A DNA stretch of 64,000 nt from Spirochaetota bacterium (lineage in GTDB: Bacteria; Spirochaetota; UBA4802; UBA5368). The stretch spans positions 1 to 64,000 of the forward strand of contig SCSX01000074.1 in NCBI GenBank assembly GCA_004297825.1. The letters are read 5' to 3'. Made by a program: the position numbers and the translations under genes. Below, piece by piece: positions 50,795-58,808 of this stretch (positions are counted from its first letter, which is position 1; every line of letters starts with the position of its first letter). Under the pieces are notes generated by a model. The model was not told where the DNA came from, made no database searches, and worked only from the letters and a program-made list of their open reading frames with translations.

Positions 50795-52474
50795 ATGACC
50801 AAGAGAGCACTGTATTCCGAAAAACCCTGGCTGGCTCATTATGACAAGGGCGTTCCGGCCGCTGTCAACTACCGGGACGAGACCCTGGTGGATTTTCTCG
50901 ATTACGCGGCCAAAAACTTCACCGACAGGGACGCGTTCATCTCCCAGGGATACGCGATGACGTTCGGCGCGCTCAGGGACGCGGCGTACCGCTTCGCCGC
51001 GTGCCTCGCGGATTTCGGCGTGAAGAAGGGCGACAGCGTCGCGCTCCACCTGCCCAATCTCATCCAGACGGTGGCGGCCTATTATGGCATCCTGAAAATC
51101 GGGGCGCGCGCGGTCATGAACAACCCGCTCTATTCCGCGGGCGAGCTCGAGTACCAGTTCAACGATTCCGAGTCGAAGGTGCTCGTGACGCTCGATCTCT
51201 TCGCGAACGGCATGATCGACCTGCGACCGAAGACCGGGATCAGGCAGATCGTATATGTTTCCCTGAAGGATTATCTGCCCCCCGACGCCGATCCCTCGAA
51301 GGTCTTCGCGGCCGACCCGAAGGAGGCGGAAAACTTGTACCGGTGGACGGATATCATGAAGAAATATTCACCGACGCCGCCGACCGTTCCGATCTCGATG
51401 GACGACATCGCCATGCTCCAGTACACCGGCGGCACCACGGGCGTGTCGAAGGCGGCCGTGCTTACGCACGCGAACCTCTCGAAACAGATACAGCAGATCG
51501 ACGCATGGGATACCTCTATCGAACGCGGCGCGGTGTGCAAGATAACCGGGTTCCTGCCGTTCTTCCACGTGTACGGGCTCTCCACCGTGATGAACCTCAC
51601 GGTGTATTACGGATTTACCTGCTGCCTGTCCGGGCGTCCCACGCCTGAGGTCATCTACGATATTTTAAAAAAGTACAGGCCGGAGATAGTCGCGATGGTA
51701 CCCACCATGTTTATCGGGCTGCTCCAGCACCCGGAATTCGACGCGCTCGATCTGTCGTTCGTGAAGAGGATCGTGTCCGGCAGCGCGCCGCTCCCGGTGG
51801 AGGTCTTCAACGAGTTCGCAAACCGTTCCGGGGCGAAAATTTCAGAGGGATTCGGCATGACGGAAGCCTCGCCCGTGACCCACGCGAACCCGTTCGATGG
51901 AATACAGAAAACGGGCAGCATAGGCCTGCCGTACCCGGACACCGAGTGCCGCATCGTGGACCTCGATACCGGCGAGAAGGAGGTTCCCGCGGGCGAGCCC
52001 GGTGAGCTTATCATTCGCGGACCGCAGGTTATGCAGGGCTACTGGAAGAAGCCGGAAGAGACGAAGAACACAATCCGGAACGGATGGCTCTTTACCGGCG
52101 ATATCGCGACAATGGACGACGAGGGGTATTTTTATATCGTTGACCGCAAGAAGGATATGATACTCTCGGGCGGCTATAATGTGTACCCGCGGGATATCGA
52201 CGAAGTCCTCTTCGCCCATCCCAAGGTGATGGAGGCCTGCTCGATCGGCGTGCCGCATCCCTCGCGGGGAGAGCAGATCAAGGCCTTCGTCGTGCTCAAG
52301 GAGGGGGAATCGGCCACGGAGAAAGAGATCGTCGACTACTGCGCGACGAAGCTGGCCACGTACAAGCTCCCCACGCACGTCGAGTTCAGGAAGGAGCTCC
52401 CCAAGAGCACGGTGGGCAAGATCCTCCGGAAGGAGCTGCGCGCCGAGGAACTCAGGAAGGGGCACACCGCATAG
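50795..52474 (+). CDS. Long-chain fatty acid-CoA ligase (FadD-like)
   Basis: AMP-forming acyl-CoA ligase of 559 residues. The P-loop reads LQYTGGTTGVSKAAVLTH near residue 210. GFGMTEASPVTHANP near 350, DRKKDMILSGGYNVYPRDID near 450 and KSTVGKILRKELR near 540 are the A5, hinge and C-terminal Lys regions. The ATG at 50795 (MTKRALYSEKPW) has AGGAGG before it; an earlier in-frame ATG at 50558 would overlap the reductase gene. It is the last gene of the operon and is followed by a terminator. It supplies the acyl-CoA that the operon degrades or extends. Confidence 0.9.
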   Translation: MTKRALYSEKPWLAHYDKGVPAAVNYRDETLVDFLDYAAKNFTDRDAFISQGYAMTFGALRDAAYRFAACLADFGVKKGDSVALHLPNLIQTVAAYYGILKIGARAVMNNPLYSAGELEYQFNDSESKVLVTLDLFANGMIDLRPKTGIRQIVYVSLKDYLPPDADPSKVFAADPKEAENLYRWTDIMKKYSPTPPTVPISMDDIAMLQYTGGTTGVSKAAVLTHANLSKQIQQIDAWDTSIERGAVCKITGFLPFFHVYGLSTVMNLTVYYGFTCCLSGRPTPEVIYDILKKYRPEIVAMVPTMFIGLLQHPEFDALDLSFVKRIVSGSAPLPVEVFNEFANRSGAKISEGFGMTEASPVTHANPFDGIQKTGSIGLPYPDTECRIVDLDTGEKEVPAGEPGELIIRGPQVMQGYWKKPEETKNTIRNGWLFTGDIATMDDEGYFYIVDRKKDMILSGGYNVYPRDIDEVLFAHPKVMEACSIGVPHPSRGEQIKAFVVLKEGESATEKEIVDYCATKLATYKLPTHVEFRKELPKSTVGKILRKELRAEELRKGHTA

Positions 52475-52480
52475 CGTCGC

Positions 52481-52517
52481 GACGCATGCCCGGGCGTATG
52501 GTCTCCGGGCGTGCGTC
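52481..52517 (+). terminator. Hairpin after the acyl-CoA ligase
   Basis: GACGCATGCCCGG (52481-52493) pairs with CCGGGCGTGCGTC (52505-52517) with one G-U pair, followed by an AT-rich tail (ATTATATCGATATT). The remaining gap up to 52753 contains no other gene. Confidence 0.6.
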
Positions 52518-52753
52518 ATTATATCGATATTCCCGCATGAGCTTCATATTTCACGGGTACCCTCCCTTATTTCCGCATGATGGAATCAATTCCTGTTTTC
52601 AACTTCTTGGATAATAGTGCATCGCCGGGAGGGAATCGATAATCGCAATGGCCGAAATAATCGGGAACCCGGCATATTAGAGTTGAAAAATAAGCCTTAC
52701 GTCGTACACCATGAACTTGGAAGGAAAAGTCACACTATACGGAAGAACGCATC

Positions 52754-54763
52754 ATGCCAGCTTTGATGGAACAGGACCATACTAAAATAATCGACATCTT
52801 TAAGAAAACGGCGATCTTCTCGGGCTTGCCGGAGGCGGACCTCGAGATACTTGCAGGCCGCGCCGGTTTCTATGTCTACCGAAAGGGCGAACTGGTTTTT
52901 GAAAAAGGGAGCAAAAGCCGGAACCTGTTTATAATCTCAAGGGGCGAGGTCGCCATCACCAGCAGCTTCGACACGACCTCGCGCGAGAATGACCGCGGCA
53001 CGGGCCAGGCCATAGCCCGGTTTATCGCCGGTGAGATATTCGGCGAGTTCGAGTTTTTCGAAGAGGACACCCGCACCGCCTTCGCCCTGGCGGCGGAGGA
53101 GAGCACCCTTCTCGCGTTCCCGCGCGACGGCGAGGACCTGGACCACCTGTTCGACGAGTACGCGCACATCTTCGCGAAGGTCTACCACCGGCTCATCTCC
53201 GTGAACGCCGGGCGGCAGCGCCTCACGCACAAGCTCATAAGCGAAAAGACCGGGTGGATGGAGGAGCTCAAGAAGCAGATGTTCTTCGACAAGCTCACCG
53301 GGGTGTACAACCGCACGTACCTGGAGGACGAGCTCGCGAAGAACTTCTCGTTCCTGGGGGCCGCCTTCAGCCTGCTTGTCATCAAGCCCGACAATTTCAA
53401 GCTCATCAACGATACCTTTGGCCACGAGGCGGGCGACAGCGCGCTCCAGGCTATCTCCTCGAAGCTGCAGAGCCTGCTGCGCGAGCAGGATTTCGCCGTA
53501 CGGTATCGCGGCAACGAGTTCATCGTCGTGTTCCCGTCAACGCCCATAGACGAGGCCGCCGCCCTGGCCGCCAGATACCTTGAAGAGATGAACCGGTACG
53601 ATATCGGCCTCGCGATGAAGCGCGACAGCCTCTTCCAGAGCTTCAGCATCGGTGTCGCCGCCTACCCTGAGCACGAGAAGAGCATACTCGACCTGATCGA
53701 GAAGGCCTTCACCAAGGTGTTCGAGCAGCGCGAGGCGGGGGGAAACGGAGTGCGCGTCGCCAGCGCCGGCGAGGACGAGCTCAACAATTTCCTGCGGACG
53801 GTGGGGATACTCTCGAGCCTCAAGATGTCCGAGCTCCACCAGTTCGCGCAATACCTGGACCTTGTCCGCTACCAGAACGGGAACGTCATCTTCCGGGAAA
53901 AGGAAGACGGCAACGAGCTTTTCATCATTAAGGAAGGAAGCACCTCGGTGCGCATCCGGGTCCAGGACGGGAGCGAAAAGGAGATCGCGGTGCTTAAGGC
54001 CGGGGAGTTTTTCGGCGAGATGGCGATCTTCGAGAACGCCCCGCGCTCCGCGACCTGTCTCGCCGCCGAGGACTGCGAGATTTTGCGCCTGCACAAGGAC
54101 AATTTTTTCAGCCTCATGAAATCGTCCCCCCATACCGCGATCAACGTGATGAAGAACATGCTGAACAAGACCACGGACCGCCTCAACGCGAGCGGCCAGT
54201 TCATCATGCAGATGGTCAAATGGGGCGAGGACGCGTCGCTGCGCGCGGTGACCGATAAGCTCACGGGCGTATTCAACCGCCGCTACCTCGAGAGCGAGCT
54301 CGAGAACAGGTTCAACGCTGCCCGCCGGGACAACAAGGCGCTTTCCCTGGTTATGGCCGATATGGACTCCTTCCGCGAGGTAAACGAAGGTTACAGCCAC
54401 GAAGTGGGGGACCGCTACATTGTGGAGGTCGCAAAGGTCTTCAGGCAGGCGTTCCGCGAAACCGATATCGTGGCGCGCTACGGCGGCGACGAGTTCACGA
54501 TCCTCCTCCCCGACACCGACCTCCCGACCGCGATGGCGGTGAACGAGGAGGTCCGGAAGGCCGTCGAAAAGCTCGACTTTCTGAAAGACATCGAGGGACC
54601 CGACTTGCGCCTGTCCGTAAGCCTTGGGGTTGCGTGTTACCCGTCCACCTCGTCCACCAGCAAGGAGCTTACCGAGCAAGCCGACAAAGCGCTCTATGAG
54701 GCAAAGCACAAGGGCAAGAACAGGGTAGAGCACGCGCCCCTGGTCGAGAAAACCGGATCGTGA
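52754..54763 (+). CDS. Tandem cyclic-nucleotide-binding / GGDEF protein
   Basis: A 669-residue signalling protein made of two similar halves. Residues 10-145 are a cNMP-binding (CRP-like) domain, 180-330 a GGDEF domain whose signature is degenerate (RYRGNEF near 250), 345-470 a second cNMP-binding domain (FFGEMAIFENAPRSATC), and 505-660 a second GGDEF with an intact signature (RYGGDEF near 575). The second GGDEF is likely an active diguanylate cyclase; the first is probably regulatory. It is expected to be soluble, coupling cAMP-type signals to c-di-GMP. It stands alone after the ligase terminator. The degenerate half retains the fold. Confidence 0.88.
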   Translation: MPALMEQDHTKIIDIFKKTAIFSGLPEADLEILAGRAGFYVYRKGELVFEKGSKSRNLFIISRGEVAITSSFDTTSRENDRGTGQAIARFIAGEIFGEFEFFEEDTRTAFALAAEESTLLAFPRDGEDLDHLFDEYAHIFAKVYHRLISVNAGRQRLTHKLISEKTGWMEELKKQMFFDKLTGVYNRTYLEDELAKNFSFLGAAFSLLVIKPDNFKLINDTFGHEAGDSALQAISSKLQSLLREQDFAVRYRGNEFIVVFPSTPIDEAAALAARYLEEMNRYDIGLAMKRDSLFQSFSIGVAAYPEHEKSILDLIEKAFTKVFEQREAGGNGVRVASAGEDELNNFLRTVGILSSLKMSELHQFAQYLDLVRYQNGNVIFREKEDGNELFIIKEGSTSVRIRVQDGSEKEIAVLKAGEFFGEMAIFENAPRSATCLAAEDCEILRLHKDNFFSLMKSSPHTAINVMKNMLNKTTDRLNASGQFIMQMVKWGEDASLRAVTDKLTGVFNRRYLESELENRFNAARRDNKALSLVMADMDSFREVNEGYSHEVGDRYIVEVAKVFRQAFRETDIVARYGGDEFTILLPDTDLPTAMAVNEEVRKAVEKLDFLKDIEGPDLRLSVSLGVACYPSTSSTSKELTEQADKALYEAKHKGKNRVEHAPLVEKTGS

Positions 54764-54882
54764 ATTAAACTGGCGCTCCCGCCTGACCGCGCGCGCCCTT
54801 CCTGAACGCGCATCATGGCTCTTTTTGTCCAGCCCGCATTTTTCTCTTGCCTTAAAATCTATCAGACCCATCTCTTCCCTTC

Positions 54883-55785
54883 ATGGAAGCCTACCGGGGA
54901 ACGATACTTCTTCTCATCGCCGAGCTTTGTCTCACTCTATCCTCGGTATTTGGAAAGTCCGCGACAAACTTATCGCCTGTCTCAGGAACAGAACTGGCAT
55001 TTTTTCGTTACCTTATTGGGTTTGTAACCGTGTCCGGATATATGTATTATAAAAATGCTTCATTCCGTCCGAATAATACCCGGCTCGTATTATTGAGGGG
55101 TGTAACAAACACAGTAGCAGTCTTGCTTTTTTATACCGGGTTCCAGTACGGAACCGTGACGAACGCGAACATGCTGAACCTCACCTATCCCGTGTTCGTG
55201 TTCTTTTTTTCGCCGTTCATCAACGGCGAGAAGAGCCGGATGAAAAACCTGCTCTGGATCGGCGCGGCCCTTGCGGGGGTGTACCTGGTGGTGGTGCCGG
55301 ATTTCCAGGGGATCAATACCGGGGACGTGTTCGCGCTCGCGTCCGGGTTCGTTGCCGGGTTCGGCATCTGTTACCTGCGCGAGGCGCGCAAGTACGACGA
55401 CAGTGATATCATACTGTTCTACCTCATGGTGCCGGGGATGGTGATCACCTTCCTGATCATGCTCCCCTCGTTCATCATGCCGGAAGGGATGGCGCTCGTG
55501 TACGCGATACTCTCCGGAGCCGTGGCGGTAACCGGGCAGATGTTTCTCACCGTGGGATACCGTTACATCGAGGCCGCGACCGGTGCGATCGTCTCGGGGA
55601 GCCGTATACTGTTCGCGGGGATAATCGGCGTGACGTTCTTTGCGGACCCGCTTACGTGCAGGATACTGGCGGGGGCCGTGCTCATACTGGCGGCGCTTAT
55701 AGGCGTGAGTGGATTCCTGGAACGGCGGCGCAGGGGACCGGCAGGCGGAATACGCAACCCCATTCCCTACGATCCGGGGGTGTGA
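54883..55785 (+). CDS. EamA/DMT-superfamily transporter
   Basis: A 300-residue integral membrane protein with about ten hydrophobic segments in two repeats (for example LLLIAELCLTLSSVFG at 8-23 and ILAGAVLILAALIGVSGF near 265-282). It matches the EamA drug/metabolite exporter family. The substrate is unknown, though metabolites or amino acids are typical. The first 85 codons are less GC-rich than the rest, hinting at a mosaic origin. It ends convergently with, and overlaps by 19 bases, the next gene. Confidence 0.85.
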   Translation: MEAYRGTILLLIAELCLTLSSVFGKSATNLSPVSGTELAFFRYLIGFVTVSGYMYYKNASFRPNNTRLVLLRGVTNTVAVLLFYTGFQYGTVTNANMLNLTYPVFVFFFSPFINGEKSRMKNLLWIGAALAGVYLVVVPDFQGINTGDVFALASGFVAGFGICYLREARKYDDSDIILFYLMVPGMVITFLIMLPSFIMPEGMALVYAILSGAVAVTGQMFLTVGYRYIEAATGAIVSGSRILFAGIIGVTFFADPLTCRILAGAVLILAALIGVSGFLERRRRGPAGGIRNPIPYDPGV

Positions 55786-56243
55786 GCGGGCTTTTCGTCC
55801 TGCGACTGGCTGCCCATCCGCACGTTCTCCTCAATGCGCTCGCGCAGCCTTTCGGATAGAATAAGCAGGATATTTTTGAATAGCTTTGCCTGGATCGCGG
55901 GGTCCAGGGTTCCCAGCTTCGATTCGCTCACGGCAAGCAGGATCACGTCGCCGCTCGCCTCGGCGCTTGCCGAGCGCTTTTCCCCGGAAAGCGCGCCCAT
56001 CTCCCCGAAACACTCGCCCGACCTGATGATATCAATGGTTTTCCCTTCTTTCTTTACCACGACGGAGCCGTTCACGATAATGTACATCTCGGTGCCGCCC
56101 GAATCCTCCTTGAAGATCGTCTCCCCGCCCTTAAACGCCCGGCTGGTGCAGCACCTGAGGAGCTCACGCGTTTCGGCGTCATTGAACGTCTTGAAGAACC
56201 TGCTGCTCTCCATGAGAACTTTCAGCGCATTTTCGAGATCCAT
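55767..56243 (-). CDS. Small cyclic-nucleotide-binding protein
   Basis: A 158-residue single CRP-type cNMP-binding domain. It has GGTEMYIIVNGSVVV near 48 and the phosphate-binding cassette SGECFGEMGALSGEKRSASAEA near 72, in which Arg follows the GE motif as in cAMP-binding proteins. There is no DNA-binding or catalytic domain, so it is a possible regulatory subunit or sensor. It overlaps the transporter gene tail by 19 bases. Relation to the tandem CNBD-GGDEF protein is plausible by theme but not shown. Confidence 0.8.
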   Translation of the reverse strand: MDLENALKVLMESSRFFKTFNDAETRELLRCCTSRAFKGGETIFKEDSGGTEMYIIVNGSVVVKKEGKTIDIIRSGECFGEMGALSGEKRSASAEASGDVILLAVSESKLGTLDPAIQAKLFKNILLILSERLRERIEENVRMGSQSQDEKPAHTPGS

Positions 56244-56354
56244 GACACCCCCGCGGTGGGAGGCCCCGGCAGGGCCCCGGTATTAACCAAACAGTGGAAA
56301 CGTCCGATATTGTAGCGTAACGAAGCATGAAATTCAGGGAGAGAATTCCGGGCC

Positions 56355-56510
56355 ATGAAGATAAACGATTGCAGGCAGTGCGGATTTTTCGTGGAATCCA
56401 GGGCCGATTGCGCCCTCTGTATCCACGGTCATGACATGCAGCACCGCGTGATTTTCGAGGGGAGTGTGCTCTCCTGTCCAAAAGACGTCCGCAAGCGCTG
56501 GTGGAGTTAG
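56355..56510 (+). CDS. Very small Cys-rich protein
   Basis: A 51-residue frame starting MKINDCRQCGFFVESRADCALC, with two CxxC pairs (CRQC, CALC) and a further Cys at SCPKDVRKRWW. The four paired Cys fit one zinc site. A GGGAG lies upstream, but at about 13 bases. The coding call rests mainly on the conserved-looking zinc pattern and base composition. A small metal-binding or DNA-binding protein is possible. Not recognised as a named family. Confidence 0.5.
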   Translation: MKINDCRQCGFFVESRADCALCIHGHDMQHRVIFEGSVLSCPKDVRKRWWS

Positions 56511-56525
56511 GGAATCCACGCGGGG

Positions 56526-56702
56526 TCAGGCGGTCTTGTCTACGTTCTGGCCCTTCTTGAGAGATTCGGCGACGGCTTCCTTTATCACGTCACGCTGTAC
56601 GTATTTCTCTTCCCTGCTGATCTTGTCCCTGCTGTACTGCGTTGAATTCTCGACGGCGCCCGTATGCAATAGATCCGTCCCGGTGATAGATTTGATGTCC
56701 AT
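56526..56702 (-). CDS. Small protein of unknown function
   Basis: A 58-residue protein starting MDIKSITGTDLLHTGAVENS. It has a strong GGGAGGG six bases before the ATG at 56702. A possible upstream in-frame start at 56759 adds residues without support. The sequence is hydrophilic, without Cys or a transmembrane segment. No function can be given. It is one of several small genes in 56355-56702. Confidence 0.6.
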   Translation of the reverse strand: MDIKSITGTDLLHTGAVENSTQYSRDKISREEKYVQRDVIKEAVAESLKKGQNVDKTA

Positions 56703-56888
56703 ATATCCCTCCCTTGATATCGCCCGATTAAGTGTAAGGCCGCACGGCTCCCAAACCAAGCAAATTTTTTAAGGCTATGGTTTTTTTTGGGGGCCGATGC
56801 GCAAAAAGACCGGTTCCGGCAGCCTTCAGCGGATCGGCGCCGCTAAAGCCGGTTGACAGGCGAAACCGTGACCGATAATAATACCTCT

Positions 56889-57974
56889 ATGAAGAAGGGC
56901 TTCATCGTACCCGCGCTCCTCGGGCTCTGCATCTGGCTCGTCCCCGCCTGCGGCCCCCGCGCCGAGATGATGGGACCTTTCGGCGAGTCGCGCCGCGCGC
57001 TCGTTCTGGGTCAGGACGGGGTAACGTCCATCCCCTTCAATAATTACATCACCATGTGGACCTTTGGCGATACGCTTTTAGGCGACTGGAAGGGCTCGGT
57101 ATCCTCCGCGGCGACCTTTTCCGAGCGCGCAAACGTCCGTTCCATGATATCGAACTCGCTCGCCTTCACCCCCGCGCCCACCCCCGAGACGATCGCCGCG
57201 CTCCCGTTCACCTTCTACACCGATCGCGGGGAGGTGGCCCAGTTTATAAAGCTGCTGCCGCACGAGCGCCCGGAAACCGACCGGCTCTGGGCGGTCGATG
57301 GTGTTCGCATGGGTGACAAGGTTTACGTGTATTACCTGGCGATCAGGGTAGGATCCAGCGGGAAGCCGTTCGACTTCTCGATGCGCGCGGTGGGGCTGGC
57401 GTGCTGGGTCGTGCCGGAACAATGGCGTATCGGCGACCCCATTTCCTTCGTACGCCTCCCGGACCTGTTCCCGGGCGATTACCCGGCGTTCGGGGTGAGC
57501 GTTCTCGAAAAGGACGGCTACCTTTATACCGCTGGGCACTATACGGCGCCGGACCTGTCGAGCCCCGTGAAGATCGCGCGGGTCCGTCCCGAAAATATCG
57601 GAAATCCAGGGGCCTACGAGTTCCTGGGCAGGGGGGGCGCCTGGACCGGTGCAGTGCGTGAGGGCGTGCCGCTGCTGGGAGACGTGATGGGCGAGTGCTC
57701 GCTCTCCTGGAACGAATCCGCGGGGGAATACGTAATGGTTTACTGCCAGCTGTGGACGGGCAGGATCGTTCTTGTCAGGTTCGCCGACTTCGCGGGCGCC
57801 GAAAAGGCGCGCAAGGAGGTGGTCTACGAGCCGCCGCGGCTCACCGTAACGGGCCCGGAGCTCGCGGGATACTATTATTCAGGGAAAGAGGTCTATGCCG
57901 CAGGGGCGCAGATATTCGCGATCTTTATCCATCCCCTGGAATACCAGCCCTACCTGTTGAAGATAACGCTGTAG
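56889..57974 (+). CDS. Lipoprotein, DUF4185-like beta-propeller
   Basis: A 361-residue lipoprotein. The start MKKGFIVPALLGLCIWLVPACG contains a lipobox (LVPAC) with the acylated Cys near residue 21. The mature protein has repeating beta-rich motifs (MWTFGDTLLGDW, FTFYTDRGEVAQF, LSWNESAGEYVMVYC) like those in DUF4185/glycosyl-hydrolase-type propellers. I infer an outer-membrane or periplasmic lipoprotein that may bind carbohydrate. Start choice: ATG 56889 gives the signal directly; GTG 56868 would add seven polar residues. Function is unproven. Confidence 0.75.
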   Translation: MKKGFIVPALLGLCIWLVPACGPRAEMMGPFGESRRALVLGQDGVTSIPFNNYITMWTFGDTLLGDWKGSVSSAATFSERANVRSMISNSLAFTPAPTPETIAALPFTFYTDRGEVAQFIKLLPHERPETDRLWAVDGVRMGDKVYVYYLAIRVGSSGKPFDFSMRAVGLACWVVPEQWRIGDPISFVRLPDLFPGDYPAFGVSVLEKDGYLYTAGHYTAPDLSSPVKIARVRPENIGNPGAYEFLGRGGAWTGAVREGVPLLGDVMGECSLSWNESAGEYVMVYCQLWTGRIVLVRFADFAGAEKARKEVVYEPPRLTVTGPELAGYYYSGKEVYAAGAQIFAIFIHPLEYQPYLLKITL

Positions 57975-58002
57975 GCCGCGCCTGCGCGCGGTGCCATGCT
58001 CT

Positions 58003-58545
58003 TTAGCGCTTTTTCCCGCCTTTCTGCTTGAGCATGGTGCGGAGTATCTGTTCGCTCATGCAGATATAATCGTAGACCTTTTTGACCGACGGCGTTTCGC
58101 GGCTCGCGTCCAGGATGCGGATGGTCATATTGTGCTTGCGCCGGTAATGCTGGATGGCCGCGATGGTGGACTTGAAATGCTTCGCCAGCTCGAAGTCCTT
58201 CCTGATGTAGCGCCCCGCTTTGTCTTTTTTATTCAGCGCTATGAATTCCTTGATGGTTTCCTCGTCCCATACCGCCGCCCCGGTGCGCCCGCGCGAGTAA
58301 TCGTGGTCTATCCTGCGCTGGTAGTTCCGCTCCGGGCTTCCGTTCATCTTCTTTTCCTTCCAGTACGGGTTCCGGTTGCGGGCCCGCTGGATGTCCTCGA
58401 CCGAGTACCCGGTTTTGTCCATCCAGAGCCTGGCCATGTACGCCTTGCGGCCCGAGGGGAGCTTCGACTTGATGGAGTTTTCTATGTATTGTTCCGGGTT
58501 CTTCGACTGTAACAACTTTAATTCCTGCGCGCTGAGCTTTTCCAT
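58003..58545 (-). CDS. Basic protein of unknown function
   Basis: A 180-residue, Lys/Arg-rich soluble protein. The N-terminal third is MEKLSAQELKLLQSKNPEQYI followed by LPSGRKAYMARLWMDKTGYSVEDIQRARNRNPYW. The C-terminal third, KHFKSTIAAIQHYRRKH, looks like a helix-turn-helix-like helical pair. AGAGG precedes the ATG. I infer nucleic-acid binding from composition alone. It is convergent with the lipoprotein gene. No family name is recognised. Confidence 0.6.
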   Translation of the reverse strand: MEKLSAQELKLLQSKNPEQYIENSIKSKLPSGRKAYMARLWMDKTGYSVEDIQRARNRNPYWKEKKMNGSPERNYQRRIDHDYSRGRTGAAVWDEETIKEFIALNKKDKAGRYIRKDFELAKHFKSTIAAIQHYRRKHNMTIRILDASRETPSVKKVYDYICMSEQILRTMLKQKGGKKR

Positions 58546-58808
58546 TGAAGACCTCTCTTTATATTTTTTAGTAAAAACGAAATACCAGAATTGTCAATAA
58601 AAAACCCGTTCGCAGCTGCCATTTTTGGTAATGAAGAATCTCCCATAGATTTGCTGAATGCAATTCATCCGCGCGGGCGCCGGGTATCTGAAAGGCCGCG
58701 ATTCTTTTCTCTGCCGTGCATCTTTTTAGCACATGTGCGAGCCCCAAATGTTCGATTATAGTACTAGGGCGGCCTTATAAATTCAAATAATATTTTCGGT
58801 GCGGCATA

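Noticed and set aside
53537-54871. A 444-codon minus-strand frame opposite the CNBD-GGDEF gene
   Set aside because: Antisense shadow with biased composition; the plus-strand frame has clear domains.
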